A stretch of DNA of 64,000 nucleotides, taken from Gottfriedia sp049568075 (GTDB taxonomy: Bacteria; Bacillota; Bacilli; Bacillales; Bacillaceae_G). The DNA lies in the NCBI GenBank assembly GCA_049568075.1, contig CP144911.1; one strand, 5' to 3'. The position numbers were made by a program, and so were the translations under genes. The notes under the pieces are model-generated. The model was not told the origin of the DNA. It saw nothing but the letters and a program-made list of their open reading frames with translations, and made no database searches. Below, piece after piece: positions 1 through 8,749 of this stretch; within the stretch, counting starts at the first letter, position 1, and every line of letters starts with the position of its first letter.

Positions 1-265
1 CGTCTTTATATTCTACAGTACGAAGACGGACAGGATATTCGGTAACTTTATCGAATAATCCAACGAAATTCCAACCTTGTGATAATGTGTTTTTCTGTAT
101 TCCTCCATTTGGTGAATAGACAACTCCTACATAACCAGGTGTTATTTTTTCAATAAATAATGTTGGAATTGTTGCGATTAAGATCAGTGCAATACCCGCG
201 ATAATTCCTCCAATTAGTTTACGCTTGAAAAATGGATTCTTTTTCTCATTTGGACGAATTTCCAT
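1..265 (-). CDS. SPFH/prohibitin-like membrane protein, N-terminal part (partial)
   Basis: Only the first 88 codons are in the window; the gene continues beyond base 1. The start is an ATG preceded by AGGAGGACAAAAATA on the minus strand. The product has a short basic cytoplasmic N-terminus (residues 1-16), one transmembrane helix at about 17-38, and then the beginning of a soluble domain with the phrase ITPGYVGVVYSPNGG (about 41-55). That layout is typical of SPFH/Band-7 (prohibitin, stomatin) proteins, which form membrane-associated oligomers. The family assignment rests on this short N-terminus alone. The start codon lies inside the end of the upstream 53-codon ORF, so the two are translationally overlapped. 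Confidence 0.6.
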   Translation of the reverse strand, partial: MEIRPNEKKNPFFKRKLIGGIIAGIALILIATIPTLFIEKITPGYVGVVYSPNGGIQKNTLSQGWNFVGLFDKVTEYPVRLRTVEYKD

Positions 266-407
266 TATTTTTGTCCTCCTTATCCTTTAAAATATTTTTT
301 ACTTTAGCTGATTTCTCTCCAATTTTTTCAAATGTTGGAGAAATAAGAAGCCATACTCCGAATAAAAAAAGTAGGATGATTAAGATTGAGCCCACTAGAA
401 CCTTCAA
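246..407 (-). CDS. small membrane protein (53 aa) overlapping the SPFH gene
   Basis: A TTG-initiated ORF with GGAGGT ending eight bases upstream on the minus strand. The 53-residue product has one hydrophobic helix at about residues 2-23 (VLVGSILIILLFLFGVWLL) and a lysine-rich cytoplasmic tail. Its stop lies 20 bases inside the SPFH coding region in another frame, a layout that suggests translational coupling. I do not recognise a family. Good ribosome binding site, transmembrane pattern and coupling favour a real gene; the TTG start and short length are the weak points. Confidence 0.5.
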   Translation of the reverse strand: MKVLVGSILIILLFLFGVWLLISPTFEKIGEKSAKVKNILKDKEDKNNGNSSK

Positions 408-547
408 GAAGATCGACCTCCTAATTTCTAATGTTAGAAAATCATTAGACTATTATAAGAAAATTATAACATTTAGGATAAGTTAAAAAATAGAACAATT
501 ATTAATTTTTTGGTAAAGTATTCTGTAGAAGAATAAGAGGTGACTTT

Positions 548-970
548 ATGTTTATTTCAGAAAAATTAGTTGAAGTAAGATATGCAGAAACAGATGCAAT
601 GGGTGTTGTGTACCATGCAAATTATTTAGTGTGGTTTGAAATTGGACGTACTCAATTAATAAAAGATTTGGGCTTTAATTATGCAGAAATGGAATCACAA
701 GGAGTCATTTCTCCAGTGATCGATTTGAATGTTTCATACAAGAAAAGTCTACGATATGGACAAACAGCTAAAGTAAAAACAAAAATAAAAACACTTACAC
801 CACTAAAAGTGATTTATGAATATGAAATAATGAATGAAGAAGGCGATATTTGCTGCATAGGAAATTCAACACATGTCCTTGTTCATAAAGATACATTTAG
901 ACCGATTAAATTTAAGAAAATGTTCCCTGACTGGTATGAAGCATATGAGAAGGCGATGGGGCAAGATTAA
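548..970 (+). CDS. yneP: acyl-CoA thioesterase, YbgC/FadM hotdog family
   Basis: A 140-residue single hotdog-fold thioesterase that hydrolyses acyl-CoA thioesters in the cytoplasm. The family signature is at residues 11-33, RYAETDAMGVVYHANYLVWF, with Asp16 as the expected catalytic residue and the usual VYHANY. The length is normal for the family. GAGGTGACTTT precedes the ATG. Position next to plsY matches yneP of Bacillus subtilis, which is the basis of the symbol. A second, diverged member of this family lies in the acyl-CoA operon at 55990. Physiological substrate unknown. Confidence 0.85.
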   Translation: MFISEKLVEVRYAETDAMGVVYHANYLVWFEIGRTQLIKDLGFNYAEMESQGVISPVIDLNVSYKKSLRYGQTAKVKTKIKTLTPLKVIYEYEIMNEEGDICCIGNSTHVLVHKDTFRPIKFKKMFPDWYEAYEKAMGQD

Positions 971-1005
971 AGGGATAGAAGAAGCAAAAAAAGCATGAAT
1001 TAATA

Positions 1006-1049
1006 AAAGATTAGAGAGGGAAGACATTAATCTTCAATCTCTAATCTTT
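1006..1049. terminator. hairpin between convergent yneP and plsY
   Basis: A 12-bp perfect stem (AAAGATTAGAGA / TCTCTAATCTTT) with a 20-base loop that contains a second small stem (GAAGA/TCTTC). It lies between the 3' ends of two convergent genes. There is a T-rich tract on the minus-strand side (TTTTATTAATT) and a weaker one on the plus side, so it probably serves plsY best. Confidence 0.55.
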
Positions 1050-1063
1050 AGATAATTTTGCTT

Positions 1064-1666
1064 TTAAAATTTTACTTTTGGTTCGGTTTTGTCTTTAATT
1101 CTTTTTATATTTGGACGATGTTTATATACGACAAAGATTGTAAGTACGATCAAAATATAAGTTATTATGTACCCATTGTCTTTAATTAGTCCAGTGTATT
1201 CCATTATAAAAGCTAAAATTGTACCTAAAAAAGCTGTTAACATTGACGAAAGTGAAACGTATTTTGTTGTTTTTAAACTAATTGCGAAGATAATAATTAA
1301 GCAGACAAAAAGTAGTGGCGATGCATATAATAAGATTCCTGCAGAGGTTGCTACCGCTTTACCACCTCTAAAACCGGCAAATATTGGATACACATGACCA
1401 ATAACAGCAACTAGACCGATAATTAAAGGGTGAATCCCATGATAATGGAATAATACAGGTAATGAAGCTGCTAGTGTTCCTTTTAAAATATCTCCAAGTG
1501 TTACTATAATACCTGCTTTTTTACCTAATGTGCGGAATGTATTTGTTGCACCAAGATTTCCACTACCGTGTTGACGGATATCTACTCCGTAAAATATTTT
1601 TCCAACTACTAAACCGAATGGTACAGATCCGATTAAATAGGCTAGTACAATAATGACCAAACTCAT
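1064..1666 (-). CDS. plsY: glycerol-3-phosphate acyltransferase PlsY
   Basis: An integral membrane enzyme that transfers an acyl group from acyl-phosphate to glycerol-3-phosphate, the first committed step of phospholipid synthesis in Gram-positive bacteria. The 200 residues contain the conserved motif GSGNLGATNTFR (34-45) and the cytoplasmic glycine-rich motif GFRGGKAVATSAG (98-110), within five or more hydrophobic segments. AAGGAG lies upstream of the ATG. The gene is convergent with the thioesterase, as in the B. subtilis yneP-yneS neighbourhood. Identification is firm. Confidence 0.95.
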   Translation of the reverse strand: MSLVIIVLAYLIGSVPFGLVVGKIFYGVDIRQHGSGNLGATNTFRTLGKKAGIIVTLGDILKGTLAASLPVLFHYHGIHPLIIGLVAVIGHVYPIFAGFRGGKAVATSAGILLYASPLLFVCLIIIFAISLKTTKYVSLSSMLTAFLGTILAFIMEYTGLIKDNGYIITYILIVLTIFVVYKHRPNIKRIKDKTEPKVKF

Positions 1667-1841
1667 TTTCTAGCTCCTTTTCAAACAATAATAAATTAGT
1701 GCAGTATCATATAATTTTATCACAATTTTAAGCGAATATATAGATAGTTGCTTTAGAATATTAATTCAAATGAGGAAACTAAGGACATTTTATTTTAGGT
1801 AAAAGTTCTTATATCTATCAATTTTAATGGAAGGAAAAAAT

Positions 1842-2516
1842 ATGAACCCGACAGTTTTAATTATTGAAGATGAAAAAAGATTAAGAGAAATCGTAAAAGA
1901 GTATTTTGAAAACGATCAGTTTACAGTAATCGAAGCAGAAGATGGAGAACAAGGCATAAAGAAATTTAACGAAAATCAAGTAGATTTAATTATTCTAGAT
2001 TTAATGCTACCGAAATTAGATGGATGGGAAGTTTGTAAGCTAATTAGAGAGCAATCAAGTATACCAATCATTATGACTACTGCTCGTTCAGAAGAAGAAG
2101 ATCAATTACTTGGTTTTGATATTGGAACAGATGAATATGTGACAAAGCCATTTAGTCCTAAAATTCTAGTAGCTAAAGCAAAAAGTGTACTTAGAAGAAC
2201 GGCTGATTTAAAAGAAGACGATAAAGAATCGAAATCGATTTGTGGAATTACAATCAATACCTCGTCAAGGACAGCTTCAATAAATAATGAATTATTACAA
2301 CTTACGAACAAAGAGTTCGAATTATTATGTTATTTAATTGATAATAAAGGCATCGTATTAACAAGAGATCAATTATTAAATAATATTTGGGGCTTTGATT
2401 ATTTTGGAGATGGTAGAACAGTTGATACACATATAAAAAAACTTAGACATAAATTGGGAGACAAAGCAAAGCATATAGCAACAGTAATTAGAGTAGGCTA
2501 TAAGTTTGAGGAGTAG
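1842..2516 (+). CDS. OmpR/PhoB-family response regulator
   Basis: A 224-residue two-component regulator. The receiver domain (about 1-118) has the acidic pair Glu9/Asp10, the phosphoacceptor Asp53 in ILDLMLPKLDGW, Thr80 and Lys102. The C-terminal winged-helix DNA-binding domain (about 130-224) has TNKEFELLCYL and the recognition segment GRTVDTHIKKLRHKLG. I place the start at the second ATG because GGAAGGAAAAAA lies properly before it; the ATG 15 bases upstream overlaps that ribosome binding site. The histidine kinase starts four bases after the stop, so they form one operon. Confidence 0.9.
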   Translation: MNPTVLIIEDEKRLREIVKEYFENDQFTVIEAEDGEQGIKKFNENQVDLIILDLMLPKLDGWEVCKLIREQSSIPIIMTTARSEEEDQLLGFDIGTDEYVTKPFSPKILVAKAKSVLRRTADLKEDDKESKSICGITINTSSRTASINNELLQLTNKEFELLCYLIDNKGIVLTRDQLLNNIWGFDYFGDGRTVDTHIKKLRHKLGDKAKHIATVIRVGYKFEE

Positions 2517-2519
2517 AAG

Positions 2520-4310
2520 ATGAAAAATAGTATAGTTCGTAAACTTTTTTTATCCATTACGTTATTATTAGTTATATTTTTATTAATTGTATTTGTTGGT
2601 CAATCAATCTTTATGCAATCTTTTTATACGAATAAGAAAGTAAATATTGTAACAGAAGAACTAACACAATTTGCTAAAGGGTATAAAGTGGGTAAATTTA
2701 ACAACAATCAGTTTCAACAAGAACTATCCAAACTATATTCCAAATACAATACAACTTTAGCAGTTTTAGATAAAAGAGGGGTATTAAAAGCTGAGAATAA
2801 TTTTGATTTAACGGTTCTTACGAATGAAGGAAAAAAGGTATATGTACCTTTAAATAATCTATTATATTCGGATCAAATAGAGAGTATTTTAGGTCTTAAT
2901 ATTAAAGAAAATTCAAGGATTACAATCCGAGGTTATGTTCAAGATGATTATTTTATTCCACTCTATATAAAAACGAATATGGGTGTATGGCAAGAGGAAA
3001 ATCAACCGTCTAACACGGTTCAATTGTCATCTAAAGATAGTCTTCAGGAAATGGTGAATATTGAAATTAAAGGGAAAGTTGTTAATTTACATTTACCAAT
3101 TGCAAATCAATATACATATTCTGCTCAAATGAACTCATTAATGGGTGCGATAACTGATTGGACAAAGACTAATGAAGATTTTTCTAACTATACTGAGGAG
3201 GATTTCCCATTAATTTATCGCTACTTAGACCGAGCAAATGGATTAGAAAATAAAGTATTTATTTACCCAATTAATACTAGTAAAGGTTCAAAGGAAGTTA
3301 TTTTTGCGATTACATCATTACAACCAGTAAATGAAGCAATGTACGTTTTAAAAGATTTTTATATTTACGCTTTTATTATTGCTTTATTGTTGATTGTGAT
3401 TGTTTCTTTTTACTATTCGAAATTGATTACGAAGCCATTATTGAAAATGAATTCTGTAACTGATCAATTAGCAAAGTTAAACTTTAACGAGAAAATCGAT
3501 ATTCAATCCGATGATGAAATTGGACAATTATCCAAATCAATTAATTCATTATCAGAGAATTTAGCTAGTACGATTGAAAATTTACAGCAGGCAAATGTTA
3601 AATTAATGAAGGATATTGAAAAAGAAAAGCAGTTAGAACAAATAAGAAAAGAGTTTATAAGTGGAGTATCCCATGAGCTAAAAACGCCACTGAGTATCGT
3701 GCAAAGTTATGCAGAAGGTTTAAAAGATGGATTAAATATTGAAAAAAATGGTTATTATGCAGATGTAATCCTTGAAGAAGTTGATTGGATGAACGGGTTA
3801 GTTGTCGATATGCTTGAACTTTCCAAACTTCAATCAGGAACATACACACTTAAAAGTGAACCTTTCTTAATTGTGGATTGCATCGAAAATGTGATTATTC
3901 GCATGTTTGAAAATAGTAGTATTCATTGTCATTTCAATTTTAATCTAGATGAGGATACGCTCGTATTAGGTGAAAAAAGAAAAATAGAACAAGTGATCAT
4001 TAATATCCTTTCAAATGCTATCCATTATGGAAACCCAGGTAGTGTCATAAAAATGAATTTATTAGATGAAGGGGATTATGTAAATATTTCTATTTTTAAT
4101 GAAGGTAATCCAATCCCTGCTGATAAAATTGATAAAATTTGGGATCGCTTCTATCGAATTGATGAATCTAGAAATAGACAAAATGGTGGAACAGGATTAG
4201 GTTTAGCAATCGTAAAAACAATCCTAGACTTACATCATTCAACTATAAAAGTTCATAATAAGGAAGATGGAGTTGAATTTATTTTTAATTTGAATAAATA
4301 TTTGAATTAA
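2520..4310 (+). CDS. membrane sensor histidine kinase with HAMP domain
   Basis: A 596-residue sensor kinase and partner of the preceding response regulator. TM1 is at about 9-30 and TM2 at about 279-300, enclosing a roughly 245-residue extracytoplasmic sensor region that I do not recognise. A HAMP linker (about 300-355) and a coiled coil precede the HisKA box FISGVSHELKTPLS with phosphorylated His385. The ATPase domain has the N box INILSNA near 494-500 and the G boxes ending GGTGLGLAIV. GAGGAG overlaps the end of the regulator gene. There is no obvious terminator before the HtrA-type protease 81 bases downstream, so all three may be cotranscribed, recalling CssRS-HtrA. The extracellular domain is much longer than in CssS. 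Confidence 0.9.
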   Translation: MKNSIVRKLFLSITLLLVIFLLIVFVGQSIFMQSFYTNKKVNIVTEELTQFAKGYKVGKFNNNQFQQELSKLYSKYNTTLAVLDKRGVLKAENNFDLTVLTNEGKKVYVPLNNLLYSDQIESILGLNIKENSRITIRGYVQDDYFIPLYIKTNMGVWQEENQPSNTVQLSSKDSLQEMVNIEIKGKVVNLHLPIANQYTYSAQMNSLMGAITDWTKTNEDFSNYTEEDFPLIYRYLDRANGLENKVFIYPINTSKGSKEVIFAITSLQPVNEAMYVLKDFYIYAFIIALLLIVIVSFYYSKLITKPLLKMNSVTDQLAKLNFNEKIDIQSDDEIGQLSKSINSLSENLASTIENLQQANVKLMKDIEKEKQLEQIRKEFISGVSHELKTPLSIVQSYAEGLKDGLNIEKNGYYADVILEEVDWMNGLVVDMLELSKLQSGTYTLKSEPFLIVDCIENVIIRMFENSSIHCHFNFNLDEDTLVLGEKRKIEQVIINILSNAIHYGNPGSVIKMNLLDEGDYVNISIFNEGNPIPADKIDKIWDRFYRIDESRNRQNGGTGLGLAIVKTILDLHHSTIKVHNKEDGVEFIFNLNKYLN

Positions 4311-4391
4311 ATCAAAAAGTTCACAGCAAATACACATGAGTGGGTTAAATTAATATCAATCAAAGATACCTACATATTGGAGGAATGAATT

Positions 4392-5585
4392 ATGGGATAT
4401 TATGATGAAACAGATTTATACGATGAAAATAATCATAAAAGACAAAAGAGAAGTAGACGTGGAGGGTATCCACTTGTTACAGGTTTTATTGGAGCGATCA
4501 TTGGAGCTGTAACGATCTCAATCGTATCCCCGGATATTTTTAACTTAACAAATAAAAATGCAAACTTATCAAATGATACGAATACTGTACCAACACAAGT
4601 TATTAATGTATCACGCGAAGATTTAACAACTACAATCCAAAATGCTCGCAAATTTGTAGTAGGAGTTAATAACTATCAATCATCCAATCCATTTTCAATG
4701 GAAACGCAAGAAGCTGGATCTGGTTCAGGTGTAGTTTATAAAAAAGTAGGAAATAAAGCTTTAGTAGCGACAAATAACCATGTTGTTGCTGGTGCAAAGC
4801 AATTAAAAGTAAAAATGGCAGATGGTCAATTAATTGATGCTAAACTTGTTGGTACAGATGAATTATTAGATTTAGCTGTTGTAGCAATTGATGCAAAATA
4901 TGTTACGAATATCGCTAAATTAGGTGATTCAGAAAAAATTAACGTAGGTGAAACTGCTATTGCTATTGGAAATCCACTTGGATTTTTAGAAAGTACTGTA
5001 ACTGAAGGTATTGTAAGTAGTAAAGCACGTGAAATACCACAGGATATCGATGGAGATGGCGTTGCAGATTACCAAACTCAAGTAATCCAAACAGATGCTG
5101 CGATTAATCCAGGTAATAGTGGTGGTGCTTTAATCAACGCAAAAGGTGAAGTAATCGGGATTAATTCAAGTAAAATTGCTGAACAAGCTGTTGAAGGAAT
5201 TGGATTTGCGATCCCAATGAATATTGCAAAACCAGCTTTAGATCAGATCGAAAAATTTGGTGAAGTGACTCGACCTGTAATGGGTGTAGGCTTAAAATCA
5301 CTTGATGAAATACCGCAATTTAATATCGAAGAAACATTAAAATTACCTGGTTCTGTGACAAAAGGTGCAGTTGTTACACATGTTGATCCAAATACTCCTG
5401 CTGCTAAAGTTGGAATGAAACAATTAGACGTTATCGTTGCACTTGATGACAAACCAGTAAGTGACGTAATTACTGTAAGAGAATACCTATATTCACACAA
5501 AAAAGTTGGAGATAAATTAAAGATTACTTATTACCGTGACGGTAAATTAACTAATTCAACTTTAACATTAGCTTCTAGTCAATGA
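4392..5585 (+). CDS. HtrA/DegP-like S1C serine protease with PDZ domain
   Basis: A 397-residue membrane-anchored quality-control protease acting outside the membrane. A basic cytoplasmic N-terminus is followed by one transmembrane helix (about 26-46). The trypsin-like domain carries the triad His130 (ATNNHVV), Asp160 (LLDLAVV) and Ser243 (NPGNSGGALIN). One PDZ domain occupies about 295-390. This is the standard length for Bacillus HtrA/HtrB/YyxA proteins. TTGGAGG lies upstream of the ATG. Its position directly after a two-component system suggests it is a target of that system, which is inference. Confidence 0.93.
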   Translation: MGYYDETDLYDENNHKRQKRSRRGGYPLVTGFIGAIIGAVTISIVSPDIFNLTNKNANLSNDTNTVPTQVINVSREDLTTTIQNARKFVVGVNNYQSSNPFSMETQEAGSGSGVVYKKVGNKALVATNNHVVAGAKQLKVKMADGQLIDAKLVGTDELLDLAVVAIDAKYVTNIAKLGDSEKINVGETAIAIGNPLGFLESTVTEGIVSSKAREIPQDIDGDGVADYQTQVIQTDAAINPGNSGGALINAKGEVIGINSSKIAEQAVEGIGFAIPMNIAKPALDQIEKFGEVTRPVMGVGLKSLDEIPQFNIEETLKLPGSVTKGAVVTHVDPNTPAAKVGMKQLDVIVALDDKPVSDVITVREYLYSHKKVGDKLKITYYRDGKLTNSTLTLASSQ

Positions 5586-5671
5586 TTTGACAGGCCATTG
5601 ACTTAGGAAATATGATAAAAGAATAATAAATAAGCGAAAAGTTTAGTATGTAACATATATTTGATTTTTTA

Positions 5672-5800
5672 AACTGATTGAAAACGCTTGTCTTTCGAGG
5701 CGCGAAGGCTGATGAGGAGCGGAGTTACCTAGACAGGTAATGAGCACCGCAGTAAGGCGAAGCAACGAAGAAAGCGAGCGTTTTTAACAGTTTGAAGCGC
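5672..5800. repeat. dispersed palindromic repeat, copy 1 (upstream of yneT)
   Basis: A GC-richer block of about 130 bp in AT-rich DNA. Its ends are complementary (AAACTG..GAAAACGCT at the left, AGCGTTTTTAACAGTTT at the right), so the whole block can fold back. Internal landmarks are GCGAAGGCTGATGAGGAGC, GGTAATGAGCACCGC and AGCAACGAAGAAAGCGAGCG. A diverged copy in the opposite orientation lies just after yneT at 6247-6400. It looks like one of the intergenic foldback repeats common in Bacillaceae genomes; no coding capacity. Confidence 0.7.
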
Positions 5801-5832
5801 TTATTTATACAGAAAGAAAGGGTGATTAGCAA

Positions 5833-6243
5833 ATGAGTAAATACCCATCAAGAGAAGAAATTGGCAAGATTTTAAAATCAAGTAAAGTAATTGCAGTTGT
5901 TGGATTATCAAAAGACCCGTCTAAAACGTCTTATATGGTAAGCAAGGCAATGCAAGATGCTGGATATAAAATTATTCCAGTAAACCCAACAGTTGATACG
6001 GTATTAGGAGAAAAAGCAGTAGCGAGTTTAACCGAAATAAATGAAAAAGTTGATATTGTAAATGTATTTAGAAGACCTGAACACCTATTACCTGTAGCAC
6101 AAGAGTTTCTTAAAATTGATTGCGATGTTTTCTTTGCACAGCTTGGAATTGAAAACGAAGAAGCATATCAATTGTTAAAGGAAAATGGTAAAACAGTCAT
6201 TATGGATCGTTGTATTAAAGTTGAGCATGCAATGACAAGATAG
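5833..6243 (+). CDS. yneT: CoA-binding domain protein YneT
   Basis: A 136-residue single Rossmann-fold CoA-binding protein of the succinyl-CoA-ligase alpha N-terminal type. The nucleotide-binding loop is VIAVVGLSKDPSKTSY near residues 19-34, and the later segment VDIVNVFRRPEHL is typical of the family. Molecular function is not established. AAAGGGTGATTAGCAA precedes the ATG. In B. subtilis yneT lies next to parE-parC, as here, although there it follows parC; this supports the symbol. The gene is bracketed by two inverted copies of a dispersed repeat. Confidence 0.85.
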   Translation: MSKYPSREEIGKILKSSKVIAVVGLSKDPSKTSYMVSKAMQDAGYKIIPVNPTVDTVLGEKAVASLTEINEKVDIVNVFRRPEHLLPVAQEFLKIDCDVFFAQLGIENEEAYQLLKENGKTVIMDRCIKVEHAMTR

Positions 6244-6246
6244 GCC

Positions 6247-6400
6247 GTTAAAAAAGCTCACTGTTTCAGACTGGCCATCCAGACGCTCGTTTTCTTAGTT
6301 GCGTTGCCTGGCTATGGTGCTCATTACCGTGCTCATTACCGCTTAGCGGTAACTTGCCCCGTGCTTCAAAAATCAAGCGCTTTCAATCAGTCTGTAAATT
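6247..6400. repeat. dispersed palindromic repeat, copy 2 (inverted, downstream of yneT)
   Basis: The reverse complement matches the block at 5672-5800 in order: ACTGATTGAAAGCGCTTG, then GTTACC..GGTAATGAGCAC, then AACTAAGAAAACGAGCG. This copy also holds a small perfect hairpin (TTACCGCTAAGCGGTAA) and a duplicated GGTAATGAGCAC. With copy 1 it makes an inverted pair flanking yneT. Confidence 0.65.
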
Positions 6401-6416
6401 AAATTTTTAAATCTGG

Positions 6417-6441
6417 CTCACTGTTAATCAGTGAGTTTTTT
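6417..6441 (+). terminator. intrinsic terminator downstream of yneT
   Basis: A 7-bp stem CTCACTG/CAGTGAG with a TTAAT loop followed by seven T. It ends the transcript that runs through yneT and the repeat. Confidence 0.75.
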
Positions 6442-6769
6442 TAACGGAAGATCGAGTAGGGAATAAGAACATTAAGGTAATCGAGAAATTGTACTGATGT
6501 ACATCAAAATAGATTAGCAATTAAAATGCCAGTTTGCATTAACTTTAAAATTGAATTTGTAAGTTAATTTATCAATTTTCAACTTTAAACCTGCATTTTC
6601 TTGATACAAAAATCCAGCTTTTTATGAACTTGTCCGATTTTTTTTTTCATGTTCGACTTGTAAGTTAGCAAAAAAACCATTAACATGAACGATTAGAAGA
6701 AACATTTTATTTATAATATGATATAATGGAACAAATGTTCTTATGTAAGTGTTTAGTTAGAAAGGAGAA
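6442..6769 (+). promoter_or_regulatory. parE upstream region with extended -10 promoter
   Basis: An AT-rich 330-base gap. The only signal I can support is TGATATAAT (6719-6727), an extended -10 element about 43 bases before the parE start; no good -35 box is visible. Nothing else is recognised here. Confidence 0.45.
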
Positions 6770-8749
6770 ATGGTGTTGGCAAAGAATGAAACAACATATA
6801 ACGAAGATGCGATACAGGTACTAGAAGGTTTAGAAGCTGTACGTAAACGACCTGGAATGTATATTGGCAGCACAGATAGTAGAGGTCTGCACCATTTAGT
6901 TTATGAAATCGTAGATAACTCTGTAGATGAAGCATTAGCTGGTCACGGGACTCAAATAGATGTGGTTATTCATAAAGATAATAGCTTAAGCGTAAAAGAC
7001 CATGGTCGTGGGATGCCTACTGGAATGCACAAAATGGGAAAACCAACTCCAGAAATTATTTTAACTGTATTACACGCAGGTGGTAAATTTGGACAAGGCG
7101 GCTACAAAACAAGTGGTGGTCTACATGGTGTTGGTGCATCAGTAGTAAATGCTTTATCAAAATGGTTAACAGTTGAAATTCACCGTGAAGGAACAATTTA
7201 CAAGCAACGTTTTGAAGATGGAGGTAAAGCAGTAACTTCATTAGAAATCATTGGTAAGACAAGACGAACTGGGACGACGATCCATTTTAAACCAGATCCA
7301 ACTATTTTTAGCACGACAAATTTTAACTTTGATACTTTATGTGAAAGACTTAGAGAGTCAGCATTTTTATTAAAAGGTTTAAAAATTACAATTAAAGATG
7401 AACGACATGATGCGTTTGAAGAGTTTTATTATGAAAACGGTATCGAAGCATTTGTATCGTATTTAAACGAAGAAAAAGAAGCATTACATCCTGTTGTATT
7501 CTTTGACGGATTACAAAATAAAATTGAGGTTGAATTTTCGTTCCAATTTAATGATGGATATTCGGAAACGATGCTTTCATTCGTAAATAATGTTCGTACA
7601 AAAGATGGTGGTACGCACGAAGTTGGTGCAAAAACCGCTTTAACAAGAGCATTTAATGAATATGCAAGAAAAGTAAGTCTCTTAAAAGAAAAAGATAAAA
7701 ATCTAGATGGAGCGGATATTCGTGAAGGATTAGCTGCAATTATATCAGTACGAATTCCTGAAGAGCTGCTTCAATTTGAAGGACAAACAAAAGGTAAATT
7801 AGGTACTAGTGAAGCAAGATCGGCTGTTGACTCAGTTGTTTCGGATCAATTAGCTTATTTCCTGGAAGAAAATCCAGACATTGCAACTTCATTAGTAAAG
7901 AAATCTATTAAAGCTTTTCAAGCTAGAGAAGCTGCAAGAAAAGCACGTGAAGAAGCAAGAAGTGGTAAAAAAAGAAAACGCTCAGAAACTTCATTAAGCG
8001 GTAAGCTCACACCTGCACAGTCACGTAACCCACAGAAAAATGAATTATACCTAGTTGAGGGTGATTCAGCTGGTGGAAGTGCGAAACAAGGCCGTGATCG
8101 ACGTTTCCAAGCAATCTTGCCTTTACGTGGTAAAGTTATCAATACCGAGAAGGCAAAACTAGCTGACATAATGAAAAATGAAGAGATTAATACGATTATT
8201 CATGCGATTGGCGCAGGAGTAGGTAGTGATTTTGATATTGAGGATGTTAACTATGACAAAATCGTTATTATGACCGATGCTGATACAGATGGAGCGCATA
8301 TTCAAGTACTTTTATTAACATTCTTTTACCGCTATATGAAGCCACTAGTAGAAGCTGGTAAAGTTTATATTGCCTTACCTCCTTTATTCAAAGTAAGTAA
8401 GGGTACTGGAAAAAAAGAAGTAATCGAATACGCTTGGTCAGAGGTAGATCTACAAGATGCAATCAAAAAAGTTGGTAAAGGGTATATGATTCAGCGTTAT
8501 AAAGGACTTGGTGAGATGAATGCTGACCAACTTTGGGATACAACGATGGATCCAGAAACGAGAACACTTATTCGTGTGAAAATTGATGATGCCGCAAGAG
8601 CGGATCGTCGGGTAACTACATTAATGGGTGATAAAGTTGAACCTAGACGTAAGTGGATTGAATCGAATGTAGTATTTGATTTAGATGAAGAGGATAAAAT
8701 TTTAAACAATGAGCAAGTTGAAGTAGAGTCGGAAGGGAGCAATGTCTGA
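6770..8749 (+). CDS. parE: DNA topoisomerase IV subunit B (ParE)
   Basis: The ATPase subunit of topoisomerase IV, which decatenates replicated chromosomes. The GHKL ATPase region has EIVDNSVDEALAG and GRGMPTGMHKMGKPTPE; the TOPRIM region has LVEGDSAGGSAKQGRD and MTDADTDGAHI. Length (about 655-659 aa) is normal. The protein is recognisably close to B. subtilis ParE from YNEDAIQVLEGLEAVRKRPG onward. Three in-frame starts are tandem: ATG 6770, GTG 6773 and TTG 6776. AGGAG is only two bases from the ATG but eight from the TTG, so TTG 6776 may be the true start. The stop overlaps the parC start by one base. Confidence 0.97.
   Translation: MVLAKNETTYNEDAIQVLEGLEAVRKRPGMYIGSTDSRGLHHLVYEIVDNSVDEALAGHGTQIDVVIHKDNSLSVKDHGRGMPTGMHKMGKPTPEIILTVLHAGGKFGQGGYKTSGGLHGVGASVVNALSKWLTVEIHREGTIYKQRFEDGGKAVTSLEIIGKTRRTGTTIHFKPDPTIFSTTNFNFDTLCERLRESAFLLKGLKITIKDERHDAFEEFYYENGIEAFVSYLNEEKEALHPVVFFDGLQNKIEVEFSFQFNDGYSETMLSFVNNVRTKDGGTHEVGAKTALTRAFNEYARKVSLLKEKDKNLDGADIREGLAAIISVRIPEELLQFEGQTKGKLGTSEARSAVDSVVSDQLAYFLEENPDIATSLVKKSIKAFQAREAARKAREEARSGKKRKRSETSLSGKLTPAQSRNPQKNELYLVEGDSAGGSAKQGRDRRFQAILPLRGKVINTEKAKLADIMKNEEINTIIHAIGAGVGSDFDIEDVNYDKIVIMTDADTDGAHIQVLLLTFFYRYMKPLVEAGKVYIALPPLFKVSKGTGKKEVIEYAWSEVDLQDAIKKVGKGYMIQRYKGLGEMNADQLWDTTMDPETRTLIRVKIDDAARADRRVTTLMGDKVEPRRKWIESNVVFDLDEEDKILNNEQVEVESEGSNV

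Noticed and set aside
232..486. 84-codon plus-strand ORF at the left end
   Set aside because: It is antisense to two minus-strand ORFs with good ribosome binding sites and has none itself.
6770..6778. confident choice of the parE start codon
   Set aside because: ATG, GTG and TTG are adjacent and spacing favours TTG; sequence alone cannot decide.
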